Shown piece by piece: positions 5,525 through 14,670 of a stretch of 14,708 nt of DNA. The notes beneath the pieces are model-generated. The model had not been told where the DNA came from. It did no database searches and saw nothing but the letters and a program-made list of their open reading frames with translations. A program made the translations under genes and the position numbers. How positions within the stretch are numbered: the stretch's first letter is position 1; each line of letters opens with the position of its first letter. The stretch is from Actinomycetes bacterium (GTDB lineage: Bacteria; Actinomycetota; Acidimicrobiia; Acidimicrobiales; Microtrichaceae), in the NCBI GenBank assembly GCA_023389745.1, contig JAEWED010000107.1, positions 1 through 14,708 of the forward strand. The letters are read 5' to 3'.

Positions 5525-6517
5525 TCAGTCCCGGTGGTGCACGTAGAGGTCCCAGAGCTCGTCGACCGCCGTGGTCGCCGGCACCCGACCGTCGCGCACG
5601 GCGGCTTCGAGGGTGCCCAGGCGTTCGACCAGTCGGGCGTCGGAGCGCAGGTCGTCGCGCAGGCGGTCGTCGAGCATCGACCACATCCAACGGACCTGCT
5701 GGCCGCGCCGGCGCTCGTCGAGCTCGCCCGACGCGCCGAGCTTGTCCCGGTGCACCTCGATCTGGTGCCAGAGCGCACCGAGGCCGGTTCCCTCGAGCCC
5801 CGAGCAGAGCACGACGGGCGGCGACCAGTTCGGCGACGCCGGACTCATCAGGTGCAGCGCCGCGCGGTAGTCGGCCGCCGCGAGCTCGGCTCGTGCGCGG
5901 TTGTCGCCGTCGGCCTTGTTGATCGCCACCATGTCGGCGAGCTCGAGCACACCCTTCTTGATGCCCTGCAGGTCGTCACCGGCTCCGGCGAGCATGAGCA
6001 CGAGGAAGAAGTCGACCATGTCGGCGACGACGGTCTCGGACTGCCCGACCCCGACGGTCTCGACGAGCACGACGTCGTAGCCGCCGGCCTCGCAGACGAG
6101 GATCGTCTCACGGGTCGCCCGGGTCACGCCGCCGAGCGTCGCCCCGGCGGGCGACGGGCGGATGAAGGCGTGCGGGTCGACGGCCAGTCGCGACATGCGG
6201 GTCTTGTCACCGAGGATCGAGCCGCCGGTGCGGGAGCTGGTCGGGTCGACGGCGAGCACCGCGACGCGGTGGCCACGTGCGGTGAGATCGATGCCCAGCT
6301 GGTCGATGAAGGTCGACTTGCCGACGCCCGGCACGCCGGTGATCCCGACGCGGTGGGCACCGCCGGTCCAGGGCAGCAGGGCGGCGAGGACCTGCTGCGC
6401 GAGCTGCCGATGCTCCCGGTTCGCGCTCTCGACCAGGGTGATGGTGCGGGCGAGGATCGCGCGGTCACCGGCTCGCACGCCGTCCACGTAGTCGTCCACC
6501 GTGAGCCTGATCGCCAT
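5525..6517 (-). CDS. meaB: Methylmalonyl-CoA mutase-associated GTPase MeaB (ArgK family)
   Basis: 330 residues, full length. MeaB binds methylmalonyl-CoA mutase, gates adenosylcobalamin loading and protects or reactivates the enzyme using GTP. The motifs are in order: an N-terminal helical region; P-loop GVPGVGKST (61-69); the SIMIBI segment VLAVDPTSSRTGGSILGDKTRM; ETVGVGQSE (153-161); and NKAD (200-203) for guanine recognition. The C-terminal helical part is consistent with dimerisation. Its clients mutA and mutB lie 2.3 kb away on the same strand but are separated by three oppositely oriented TetR genes, so meaB must have its own promoter. A TAGGGT element 9 nt before ATG 6517 and the lack of a close Shine-Dalgarno sequence suggest a leaderless mRNA. 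Confidence 0.96.
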   Translation of the reverse strand: MAIRLTVDDYVDGVRAGDRAILARTITLVESANREHRQLAQQVLAALLPWTGGAHRVGITGVPGVGKSTFIDQLGIDLTARGHRVAVLAVDPTSSRTGGSILGDKTRMSRLAVDPHAFIRPSPAGATLGGVTRATRETILVCEAGGYDVVLVETVGVGQSETVVADMVDFFLVLMLAGAGDDLQGIKKGVLELADMVAINKADGDNRARAELAAADYRAALHLMSPASPNWSPPVVLCSGLEGTGLGALWHQIEVHRDKLGASGELDERRRGQQVRWMWSMLDDRLRDDLRSDARLVERLGTLEAAVRDGRVPATTAVDELWDLYVHHRD

Positions 6518-6526
6518 CGGAGCCGC

Positions 6527-6532
6527 ACCCTA
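6527..6532 (-). promoter_or_regulatory. -10-like element of meaB, leaderless arrangement
   Basis: TAGGGT on the minus strand is followed by 9 nt and then ATG 6517. A GGAGG lies farther upstream, before the -10, too far to serve this start. Confidence 0.42.
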
Positions 6533-6577
6533 GCTCCGTCCTCCCTGGCCGCCGTCGCCCCGAGGCCGCACGGGCCG

Positions 6578-6593
6578 ACACGGTTGGACGTGT
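6578..6593. promoter_or_regulatory. Inverted repeat in the meaB/TetR divergent region, candidate TetR operator
   Basis: ACACG (6578-6582) and CGTGT (6589-6593) are exact inverted arms around 6 nt. The span and arm length suit a TetR dimer. It lies between the divergent promoter-like elements of meaB and the TetR pair. Confidence 0.3.
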
Positions 6594-6633
6594 GTCACCA
6601 CGATCCGTAGCCCGACGCCCGCCGCTCGTGACA

Positions 6634-6639
6634 TAGGCT
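6634..6639 (+). promoter_or_regulatory. -10-like element before the upstream ORF of the TetR pair
   Basis: TAGGCT is followed by 8 nt and then GTG 6648. The spacing matches the other probable leaderless starts in the window. Confidence 0.42.
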
Positions 6640-6647
6640 GTGGCGTC

Positions 6648-6713
6648 GTGAACGACCCCGCGCACTCCGGGAACTCCGCCGGCGACACGGCGGACCGCGG
6701 CGTCGCCCCATGA
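6648..6713 (+). CDS. 21-codon upstream ORF overlapping the first TetR gene by ATGA
   Basis: GTG at 6648 opens a frame encoding VNDPAHSGNSAGDTADRGVA-P and ends at TGA 6711-6713. The last four bases, ATGA, also hold the ATG of the first TetR gene. The GTG lies 8 nt after TAGGCT, where a leaderless transcript would begin. The TetR gene has no Shine-Dalgarno sequence, so ribosomes finishing this short frame could restart on it. The peptide is Gly/Ala/Asp/Ser-rich and matches nothing I recognise; its role may be only to couple translation. Confidence 0.4.
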   Translation: MNDPAHSGNSAGDTADRGVAP

Positions 6714-7420
6714 GTCGCCGGACCAAGGACGAGCGCCGGGACGACTACCTCGACATCGGCGCAGCACTCGTCGCCGAGTCCTCGCTGTCGGGTGGCGCCG
6801 ATGCCGGATTGGCCCTGTCGCACGTGAAGCTGGCCGACGTCGCCGATCGCGCCGGGGTGACCAAGGGCGCGCTCTACCACATCTGGCCCTCGCAGGAAGC
6901 GTTCTGGCGCGACCTGCTGCAGCACCTCATCGACACCAACCGCCTCTTCGGCGCCGAGCAGCTCGCCGCCATCGGCAAGGAGCTCAACAAGTCGCCGGGT
7001 GCCGAACCGACGCTGCAGGTCTACGGCAACGCGCTCTTCGACTCGCTCGCGACCGACCCGACGTTCTTCGCCCGCATCAGCCTGTTCTCGTACCTGCAGG
7101 ACGACGCGGTGCGCACCAGCCTCGACACCGACTTCCGCCAGAGCATCGAGATCGCCCTCCCGGTGCTCGAGCACGCGATCACGTCGATGGGTCGAGCGGT
7201 CGACGACCGCGAGGCCCTCTGGGCGCTCGCGGTGTCGCTGAGCGCGGTGCTCGAGGGGTTGAGCCTGCAGCGGCACATCGATCCGGCACGCACACCCGAC
7301 CTGCCGATCGGCGAGAGCTCGGACCGCTGGTCGCTGTTCGCCGCCGCCGCCGAGGCGCTGCTGCTCGCCTACACCCGACCCGTGGCGGAGTCGGCGACGA
7401 CCGCGAGCGAGGTCGGCTGA
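6710..7420 (+). CDS. TetR/AcrR-family regulator, first of a tandem pair
   Basis: 236 residues. The N-terminal DNA-binding domain has a first helix DDYLDIGAALVAES, then an extended Gly/Ala/Ser-rich linker, then the helix-turn-helix VKLADVADRAGVTKGALYHIWPSQEAF (about 39-65). The remaining 170 residues are helical with no motif that names a ligand. TetR proteins are homodimeric repressors released by a small molecule. YHIWPSQ replaces the usual YxHFxSK after the recognition helix, and the spacing between the first helix and the HTH is longer than usual; both traits are shared with the next gene. The start is fixed by the ATGA overlap with the upstream ORF. It lies divergent from meaB and shares one base with the next gene, so the two are surely co-transcribed. 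The target is unknown; acyl-CoA metabolism is inferred from location. Confidence 0.88.
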   Translation: MSRRTKDERRDDYLDIGAALVAESSLSGGADAGLALSHVKLADVADRAGVTKGALYHIWPSQEAFWRDLLQHLIDTNRLFGAEQLAAIGKELNKSPGAEPTLQVYGNALFDSLATDPTFFARISLFSYLQDDAVRTSLDTDFRQSIEIALPVLEHAITSMGRAVDDREALWALAVSLSAVLEGLSLQRHIDPARTPDLPIGESSDRWSLFAAAAEALLLAYTRPVAESATTASEVG

Positions 7421-8121
7421 TGCCCCGCCCGACCGCAGAGGACCGGCGCCGCGACTACCTCGACATCGGCGCCGAGATCGTCATCAACTTCAACGAGGAC
7501 GAGTCGCGTGCCGCGACCGTCGATGCGCTCGCCAACGTCAAGGTCGCGGACGTCGCCGATCGGGCCGGGGTCACGAAGGGCGCGGTGTACCACATCTGGC
7601 CCTCGCAGGAGGCCTACCGCAAGGACCTGCTCGCCCGACTGCTCGAGCACAACCGCCAGGCCGGCATCCGCGACATGGTCGAGATCCTCGCCGACCAGGC
7701 GCTGCACGGCGGCGACCCGTCGACCATCCTCGAACGCCACGCCGACTACGTGTTCGACCGCCTCAAGGACGACCCGGCGTTCTTCGCCCGCTTCAGCTTC
7801 TTCGTCTACGCGGCCGACCCCGAGGTCAACGAACTGCTCGCCCGGGGCGACGACAACCTGATCGACGACTTCACCCCTTGGATCGAGCGCTACTTCGAGA
7901 TCGTGGGTCGTCGCATCCGCGAACCGTTCACGATCGCACTGCTGCTCACCTCGGTGACCGCCCTCTTCCAGGGGCTCTGCCTCCGCTACCGCACGTCGCC
8001 CGACCTGGTCGACGGCGAGGTCGACGCCGACGGCGAGCGCTCCGGCCCGTCCATGTACGCGACCGGCCTGCGGGCACTGCTGGAGCACTTCAGCGAGCCG
8101 ATCCCCGACGACGCCTCGTGA
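7420..8121 (+). CDS. TetR/AcrR-family regulator, second of a tandem pair
   Basis: 233 residues. The ATG at 7420 overlaps the previous stop as TGATG, which implies translational coupling. It is a clear paralog of the preceding gene: both have DYLDIGA in the first helix and VADVADRAGVTKGA-x-YHIWPSQEA over the recognition helix (here about 42-66), and similar FFARxSxFxY segments in the ligand-binding half. The linker between the first helix and the HTH is even longer here (NFNEDESRAATVDALAN). Near-identical recognition helices suggest that the two proteins read related DNA sites or form a heterodimer, while the divergent C-terminal halves suggest different ligands. Those two points are inference. 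Confidence 0.88.
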   Translation: MPRPTAEDRRRDYLDIGAEIVINFNEDESRAATVDALANVKVADVADRAGVTKGAVYHIWPSQEAYRKDLLARLLEHNRQAGIRDMVEILADQALHGGDPSTILERHADYVFDRLKDDPAFFARFSFFVYAADPEVNELLARGDDNLIDDFTPWIERYFEIVGRRIREPFTIALLLTSVTALFQGLCLRYRTSPDLVDGEVDADGERSGPSMYATGLRALLEHFSEPIPDDAS

Positions 8122-8152
8122 CCGCTGCCGAGGCCCGGTCCGAGATCTGAAC

Positions 8153-8163
8153 CCGTTACACGG
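8153..8163. promoter_or_regulatory. Small inverted repeat upstream of the third TetR gene
   Basis: CCGT-TAC-ACGG forms an 11-bp inverted repeat 22 nt upstream of the TAGAGT element. It is a weak operator candidate; such short repeats are common in GC-rich DNA. Confidence 0.18.
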
Positions 8164-8185
8164 CCGCGTTCTGTCCCGCTCATTG

Positions 8186-8191
8186 TAGAGT
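8186..8191 (+). promoter_or_regulatory. -10-like element of the third TetR gene, leaderless arrangement
   Basis: TAGAGT is followed by 8 nt and then GTG 8200. No Shine-Dalgarno sequence is present between them. Confidence 0.45.
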
Positions 8192-8199
8192 GCCTCGCC

Positions 8200-8853
8200 G
8201 TGAGCGATGACACGGTGAGTGATGGTGAGGTTGCGGAGAGCGACTCGACCCGCGAGCGGCTGATCGAGGTCACGATCCAGCTGCTCGACCAACGCGGCAA
8301 CCACGCGTTGCGGCTGGCCGACGTCGCGCGGGAGGCCGGCGTCGCGGTGTCGACCATCTACGCCCACTTCCGTGACCGCACCGACCTGGTCGCCGCGGCG
8401 CGGCTCGTCCAGTTCAAGGCGCACGCCGACGTGGCGCTCGAGGTCGTCGAGCAGGCGCTCATGGCGGTCAACTCCAGCGACGATCTCGCCGCCGCCGCGT
8501 TCTGGCCGTCGCTGCGCTCGCCGGACGACGAGCAGGGTCGATCCCGCCGCTGGGACCGCATCGAGGCGATCGCTGACGCCCGGCACATCCCGGAGCTGAG
8601 GGCTCAGCTCGAGGCGATGCAGTCGACGCTGACCGCCCGTGCGACCGACCTCGCCCGGCGAGGTCAGGAGCTCGGCATGGTCGACCCCGCGGTCGACCCC
8701 GCGGCGGTCGCGCTGCTGACCCAGGTGCTCCGCCTGGGCCTCGCGCTGTGGGACCTCTCGGGCGACGCACGGCCCACGCTCGAGGCGTGGTCCGCGCTGC
8801 TCGACCGGATCGGCGGGATCATCCTGGTCGACCCCGCCGATGCCCCCGTCTGA
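8200..8853 (+). CDS. TetR/AcrR-family regulator, unrelated in detail to the tandem pair
   Basis: 217 residues. After an acidic N-terminus (SDDTVSDGEVAESD) comes a standard TetR domain: RERLIEVTIQLLDQRGNHALRLADVAREAGVAVSTIYAHFRDRTDLV (about 18-64), with the usual YAHF after the recognition helix. This differs from the YHIWPSQ of the two genes before it, so it is a separate lineage and not a third duplicate. The C-terminal half is helical (GLALWDLSGDARPTLEAWSALLDRIG near the end) with no ligand-specific motif. The GTG at 8200 is supported by TAGAGT 8 nt upstream. It has its own promoter, 78 nt after the pair. Its stop abuts the mutB stop on the other strand (TGATCA), so the genes converge with no spacer. 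Confidence 0.88.
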   Translation: MSDDTVSDGEVAESDSTRERLIEVTIQLLDQRGNHALRLADVAREAGVAVSTIYAHFRDRTDLVAAARLVQFKAHADVALEVVEQALMAVNSSDDLAAAAFWPSLRSPDDEQGRSRRWDRIEAIADARHIPELRAQLEAMQSTLTARATDLARRGQELGMVDPAVDPAAVALLTQVLRLGLALWDLSGDARPTLEAWSALLDRIGGIILVDPADAPV

Positions 8854-11018
<2,165 letters not shown>

Positions 11019-11022
<4 letters not shown>

Positions 11023-11123
11023 CGGGTTGCCTCCGTGGCGATCGGGGTGGGGGCTGTGGGCACGGCCGACACCGCGGGTGCGGTGGGCTCTGCCATCTCG
11101 GTGGGGGCCTCAGGCGCGCTCAT
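11019..11123 (-). CDS. 34-codon Ala/Pro/Thr-rich ORF bridging mutA and mutB
   Basis: ATG 11123 overlaps the mutA stop as ATGA, and TGA at 11019-11021 overlaps the mutB ATG as ATGA, so the small frame fills the gap exactly. The peptide begins MSAPEAPTEMAEPTAPAVSA and continues VPTAPTPIATEATR: about two thirds Ala, Pro and Thr, acidic at the start, predicted disordered. It contains the GGAGG of mutB near its 3' end. The likely function is to carry ribosomes from mutA to mutB and so keep the two subunits balanced; a stable peptide or a lost fusion linker is also possible. No Shine-Dalgarno sequence better than GGTG precedes it. I know of no named family. Confidence 0.5.
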
Positions 11124-13153
11124 CGCGTCACCGCGCCGGTCGGGGTGCCGATGTGGTCGTGTGCCCGCTGCAGCACGTCGAGGACGTCGACGCCCACGTG
11201 CACGAACTCGGTGACTCCGGCGGCCAGCTCCGCCTCGCGGCGCTCGCCGGGGTTGCCCGCCAGGTAGATGTTGGTCAGCCCGGCTGCGGCGAGCGCGCTC
11301 GCCATGGCCTCGGCACGCTCGGCGTAGACGGCGTCGGACGAGCAGATGCAGACCAGGTGCGCGCCGTCGGCGAACACGTCCGCGACCGCGTCGGCGGGAT
11401 CGTCGAAGCCGACGGTGGCGCCGCGCTCGCTGGTCACCGCCTGGATGCCGCCCGCCTCGAAGAAGTTCTTGGCGAAGGTGGCCCGTGCGGTGTGCACCGC
11501 CACAGGACCGAGGTTGACCAGGAACACCTTCGGCCGGCCGCCGGTCGCTGCCAGGTAGGCGTCGGAGCCGTCGCGCAGGCGTTCGAACTGCTGCGCCCAG
11601 CGGATCTTGGGCAGCGGCTCGCACTCGGTGGGCGTGTCACCAGCGGGGCGGGCGGGGGCCGGGCCGGCCTGCGAGGTCGCACGCGAGCGCAGCACCCGCA
11701 GGTCGGGCTCGGTTCGGTCCAGCGGCGCTTCGGCGATGTCGGGGAACTCACTGACGCCCGTGATCGGCTCGCGACGGGTGGCGACCTGTCGCAGCCGCTG
11801 CTCGCGGACCTCGGCGATGCGCTCGGCGAGGCTGCCGTCGAGCAGCACCGCCGGCAGACCGCCGGCGGCCTCGAGCTCGCCGAAGAGCGCCCAGGCGGCG
11901 GTCGCGATCTCGTCGGTCAGCGACTCGACGTACCAGGAGCCACCGGTCGGGTCGATCACGCGCCCGAGGTTCGACTCCTCCTGCAGCAGCAGCTGGGTGT
12001 TCCGTGCCATGCGACGGCCGAGCTCGACGGGTTCGCCGAGCTCGGCATCGAAGGCCAGGGCGGTGACCGAGTCGGCCCCTCCGAGCCCTGCGGCGAAGCT
12101 CGCCGCCGTGACGCGCAGCAGGTTCACCCACGGATCACGTCGGGTGAGCATCCGCTCGGCGGTGCGCACGTGGAGCACGGGTGCCTGCGCGGCCTCCGAG
12201 GCGCCGCACGCGGCGGTCATCGTCGACCACAGCCGTCGGGCCGCACGCAGCTTGGCGATCCCGGTGAACACGTCCGCGTCGGTCGACAGCGTGACCTCGA
12301 TCTGGGCGCACGCCTGGTCGGCGTCGAGACCGACCGTCGAGAGCGCTCGCAGGTAGGCGGCGCCGGTGGCGAGCATGACGGCGAGCTCCTGCACCTCGCT
12401 GGCACCCGCCTCGACGTACGGCGTGGCGTCGACGCTGACGGTGCGCACACCTGGGTGGGTGCGCGACGCCCGTGCGGCGAGCGAGGACAGCTCGATCAGG
12501 GCGGGCTCGATGCCCTGGGGCAGGCGGCCGGTGGCAGCGAGCACGCCGATGGGGTCGGCGCCGAAGCCGCCCCGCACCGTGGTGGGGTCGAGCTCGTGGG
12601 CCTCCCAGACGGCCATCAGCTGCTCGGCGGCGCGGGTGAACTGCGCGCCGGGCTCCAGGTGCACCGGCGCCAGGTCCAGGAACACGCCGTCGAGCACGGT
12701 CGCCAGGTCGTTCGTCGTACCGAGCAGCACGCCTCCGACGCCGCCGAGTTCGGCGAACGCCACGTCGTGGGGCGTCACTCCCGTCCGGAACGCCTCGTCG
12801 AAGCGGATCGTCAGCTCGGTCGAGCCCCGCTCGAGCTCACGCAGCACCGCCTTGTTGGCGTCGGAGGGGTCGGGCGTGGTGACCAGCGTGCGAACGCCCC
12901 AGGCACCGTCGGGACGGGGCGCCGCCGAGGAGCCACGGGTGAACGGCGCGGCACCGGGGACCCCTGCCACGTCGCCGCCGCCCGGCGCGTCGGACCGGGT
13001 GTAGAGCGGGTGCACCGGCAGACCGGCCGGTGTCGAGGACTCGAGCTTCGAGCGAGGCGCTCCCTTGAGCACCTTGTCGACGAGGGCGAGCCACTGCTCC
13101 TCGGTCGCCGGCGGGAAGTCGCCGGCGAAGGTGGATTCGGCCTCGGTCGTCAC
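11120..13153 (-). CDS. mutA: Methylmalonyl-CoA mutase, small non-catalytic subunit
   Basis: 677 residues from GTG 13153. It pairs with MutB as the non-catalytic chain of the heterodimer. The fold mirrors MutB: an N-terminal arm, a barrel domain with RNTQLLLQEESNLGRVIDPTGGSWYVE, and a B12-like domain from about 540. The cobalamin DxHxxG motif is absent; the equivalent strand and loop read VFLVNLGPVAVHTARATF, as expected for the small subunit. Start choice: GGAGGT (13165-13160) directly abuts ATG 13159, which is too close, but it is 6-7 nt from GTG 13153, the third codon of that frame. GTG is therefore preferred. The stop overlaps the bridging small ORF. It is divergent from doxX. Confidence 0.95.
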   Translation of the reverse strand: MTTEAESTFAGDFPPATEEQWLALVDKVLKGAPRSKLESSTPAGLPVHPLYTRSDAPGGGDVAGVPGAAPFTRGSSAAPRPDGAWGVRTLVTTPDPSDANKAVLRELERGSTELTIRFDEAFRTGVTPHDVAFAELGGVGGVLLGTTNDLATVLDGVFLDLAPVHLEPGAQFTRAAEQLMAVWEAHELDPTTVRGGFGADPIGVLAATGRLPQGIEPALIELSSLAARASRTHPGVRTVSVDATPYVEAGASEVQELAVMLATGAAYLRALSTVGLDADQACAQIEVTLSTDADVFTGIAKLRAARRLWSTMTAACGASEAAQAPVLHVRTAERMLTRRDPWVNLLRVTAASFAAGLGGADSVTALAFDAELGEPVELGRRMARNTQLLLQEESNLGRVIDPTGGSWYVESLTDEIATAAWALFGELEAAGGLPAVLLDGSLAERIAEVREQRLRQVATRREPITGVSEFPDIAEAPLDRTEPDLRVLRSRATSQAGPAPARPAGDTPTECEPLPKIRWAQQFERLRDGSDAYLAATGGRPKVFLVNLGPVAVHTARATFAKNFFEAGGIQAVTSERGATVGFDDPADAVADVFADGAHLVCICSSDAVYAERAEAMASALAAAGLTNIYLAGNPGERREAELAAGVTEFVHVGVDVLDVLQRAHDHIGTPTGAVTR

Positions 13154-13159
13154 GCCCAT

Positions 13160-13165
13160 ACCTCC
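13160..13165 (-). promoter_or_regulatory. Ribosome binding site that decides the mutA start
   Basis: GGAGGT on the minus strand touches ATG 13159 but sits at normal distance from GTG 13153. This selects GTG as the start. Confidence 0.6.
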
Positions 13166-13201
13166 GCGGGGGTCAGCCTCCAGTGGTCCTGGTGCCGAAG
13201 C

Positions 13202-13207
13202 AGGCTA
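13202..13207 (-). promoter_or_regulatory. Possible -10 element of the mutA-mutB transcription unit
   Basis: TAGCCT on the minus strand predicts a start near 13195 and a leader of about 42 nt ending in GGAGGT. An inverted repeat, ACCGG (13207-13211) and CCGGT (13217-13221) around 5 nt, abuts it and could be an operator. It lies in the mutA/doxX divergent region. Confidence 0.3.
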
Positions 13208-13250
13208 CCGGCTCCCCCGGTGGTGGTTCGAAGCCGGTGCGTGCTGGCCC

Positions 13251-13256
13251 TACCAT
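13251..13256 (+). promoter_or_regulatory. -10-like element of the DoxX gene, leaderless arrangement
   Basis: TACCAT is followed by 8 nt and then ATG 13265. No Shine-Dalgarno sequence is present. TTCGAA (13227-13232) is a poor but possible -35. Confidence 0.42.
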
Positions 13257-13264
13257 CGCCGGCG

Positions 13265-13780
13265 ATGGACGCAGCGCAGTTCGACCTCATCATGTTGATC
13301 CTGAGGGTGATCGCCGGCCCGACGATCTTTGCCCACGGCTACAACAAGATGTTCCGGGGCGGCCGGATCCCCGGCACGGCCGGGTGGTTCGACTCGTTGG
13401 GGATGAAGCCCAACGGCAAGGTGCACGCCTATCTGGCCGCCTGCACCGAGATGGGCTGCGGCCTGCTGATCCTGCTCGGCTTCCTGACGCCGTTCGCCGC
13501 GGCCGGCGTGATCGGCACGATGGTCGTCGCCGGGTGGACGGTGCACCGGCACGCCTTCTTCATCGTGAAGGAGGGCTGGGAGATCGTCATGGTGATGGGC
13601 GTGCTGTTCTGGGCGATCGGCGCCCTGGGTGCGGGCGAGTGGTCGATCGACGGTGCGCTCGGACTCACCGAGACCTTCAACGACAGCCTGCTGGGTGCGG
13701 CGATCGCCGCCGGCCTGGGCATCGGAGCCGGCGTGCTCACCCTCGCCGCCTGCTACCGGCCACCGGCGAAGGACACCTGA
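13265..13780 (+). CDS. DoxX family integral membrane protein
   Basis: 171 residues. The family fold is visible: first helix DLIMLILRVIAGPTIFAHGYNKMF (about 7-30) with the conserved R-x-x-x-G and H-G-x-x-K positions, then a G-T-A-G-WF-x-S-LG loop, two central helices (about 54-94), a fourth around 105-122 (WEIVMVMGVLFWAIGALG), a WSID loop and a final C-terminal segment (about 142-163). DoxX-like proteins sit in the cytoplasmic membrane; some are linked to thiosulfate:quinone oxidoreductase or to redox-stress complexes, but most, including this one, have no assigned reaction. Basic residues follow the last segment (YRPPAKDT). The ATG at 13265 follows a TACCAT element by 8 nt. It is divergent from mutA. 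Confidence 0.87.
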   Translation: MDAAQFDLIMLILRVIAGPTIFAHGYNKMFRGGRIPGTAGWFDSLGMKPNGKVHAYLAACTEMGCGLLILLGFLTPFAAAGVIGTMVVAGWTVHRHAFFIVKEGWEIVMVMGVLFWAIGALGAGEWSIDGALGLTETFNDSLLGAAIAAGLGIGAGVLTLAACYRPPAKDT

Positions 13781-13792
13781 GCCGCGACGCCC

Positions 13793-13894
13793 GGTCAGCG
13801 CGACCACACGACGCTCGGTCAGCGCGACCACACGACGCTCGGTCAGCGCGACGGCACGGCGCTCGGTCAGCGCGACGGCACGGCGCTCGGTCAG
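13793..13894 (+). repeat. 24-bp tandem repeats, four full units plus a partial fifth
   Basis: Units start at 13793, 13817, 13841 and 13865, each exactly 24 bp, with the first 6 bp of a fifth (GGTCAG) at 13889-13894. Units 1 and 2 are identical to each other; units 3 and 4 are identical to each other; the two types differ at three positions. All share GGTCAGCGCGAC. In units 1 and 2 this extends to GGTC-AGCGC-GACC, an inverted repeat. The block fills most of the 123-bp gap between the DoxX and PIG-L genes and ends 9 bp before the PIG-L start. It is probably non-coding, although 24 bp keeps every frame open. Confidence 0.9.
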
Positions 13895-13897
13895 ACT
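13892..13897 (+). promoter_or_regulatory. Weak -10-like element before the PIG-L gene
   Basis: CAGACT has A2, A4 and T6 and ends 6 nt before ATG 13904. It overlaps the partial fifth repeat. No Shine-Dalgarno sequence is present. Confidence 0.2.
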
Positions 13898-13903
13898 GTC
13901 GCC

Positions 13904-14653
13904 ATGACCGACTCCGAGCCTGACAGCGCGCGCCTCGAGCACCTCCCCGAGGACTGGACCAGGGCACTGGCCGTCGCCGCCCACCCCGACGACCTGGAGT
14001 ACGGCGCCGCGTCGGCGATCGCGCGCTGGACGTCGCAGGGCAAGCACGTCGCCTATCTGCTGGTGACCGACGGCGAGGCCGGCATCGACGGCATGTCACC
14101 GGCCGAGGCCGGGCCGCTGCGCCGTGCCGAGGAGGTCGCGTCCGCGGCCGTCGTCGGCGTCGACACCGTCGACTTCCTCGGTCTGCCCGACGGACTCGTC
14201 GAGCCAGATCACCACACCCGGCGGCTGCTGGCCGCGGCCATCCGCCGGCACCGTCCCGAGGTCCTGATCTGCCCGAACTTCCGCGAGTCCTGGGGCATGC
14301 CGAGCTGGAACCACGTCGACCACCGTCACGTCGGCGTCGCACTGCTCGACGCGGCGCGTGACGCGGGCAACCGGTGGATCTTCACCGAGTTGATCGGCGA
14401 GGGGCTCGAACCGTGGAGCGGCGTGCGCTTCGTCGCGTTCAGCGGCTCACCGCAGGCCACCCACGCGGTCGACGTCACCGGCTTCCTCGACCGCGGTGTC
14501 GCGTCGCTCGAGGAGCATCGCGTCTACCTGGACGCGCTGCCCGAGGGCACCATGGGCACCGACCCCGAGGCGATGCTGCGAGGATTCGGCGAGCAGACCG
14601 GTCCGCTGCTCGGCGTCGACCTGGCCGTGTCGTTCGAAGTCATCCCGGTCTGA
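13904..14653 (+). CDS. PIG-L (LmbE-like) family deacetylase
   Basis: 249 residues. The family catalytic motif AHPDD lies at 26-30 (AVAAHPDDLEYGAASAIA), giving zinc ligands H27 and D30 and the base D29. The downstream H-x-D-H segment NHVDHRHVG (136-144) supplies the third histidine. Between them are VTDGEAG (54-60) and a VDFLGLPDG strand, as in most members. PIG-L enzymes remove acetyl or acyl groups from N-acetylglucosamine-type amides; the actinobacterial relatives MshB and Mca act in mycothiol metabolism. Nothing here pins this protein to either, so it is left as family level. It ends in VSFEVIPV. It lies downstream of the DoxX gene and the 24-bp repeats, and upstream of a further gene that starts 17 nt after its stop. 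Confidence 0.9.
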   Translation: MTDSEPDSARLEHLPEDWTRALAVAAHPDDLEYGAASAIARWTSQGKHVAYLLVTDGEAGIDGMSPAEAGPLRRAEEVASAAVVGVDTVDFLGLPDGLVEPDHHTRRLLAAAIRRHRPEVLICPNFRESWGMPSWNHVDHRHVGVALLDAARDAGNRWIFTELIGEGLEPWSGVRFVAFSGSPQATHAVDVTGFLDRGVASLEEHRVYLDALPEGTMGTDPEAMLRGFGEQTGPLLGVDLAVSFEVIPV

Positions 14654-14670
14654 TCGGGACCGGGCGCGAC

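Noticed and set aside
4468..5922. 484-codon plus-strand frame over the protease and the 3' end of meaB
   Set aside because: No recognisable domain, Arg/Gly-rich, and antisense to two well-supported genes.
8200..8853. Third TetR as a further duplicate of the tandem pair
   Set aside because: Its recognition region has YAHF and lacks YHIWPSQ and the extended segment before the HTH, so it is a distinct lineage.
13793..13894. CRISPR array
   Set aside because: Units are directly adjacent with no spacers, and no cas gene is present.
13183..13923. Frames that read through the 24-bp repeats in either direction (for example the ALTERRAV-like repeat on the minus strand)
   Set aside because: A 24-bp unit keeps every frame open, so a periodic peptide is expected by chance. 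The flanks are shadows of the DoxX and PIG-L genes.
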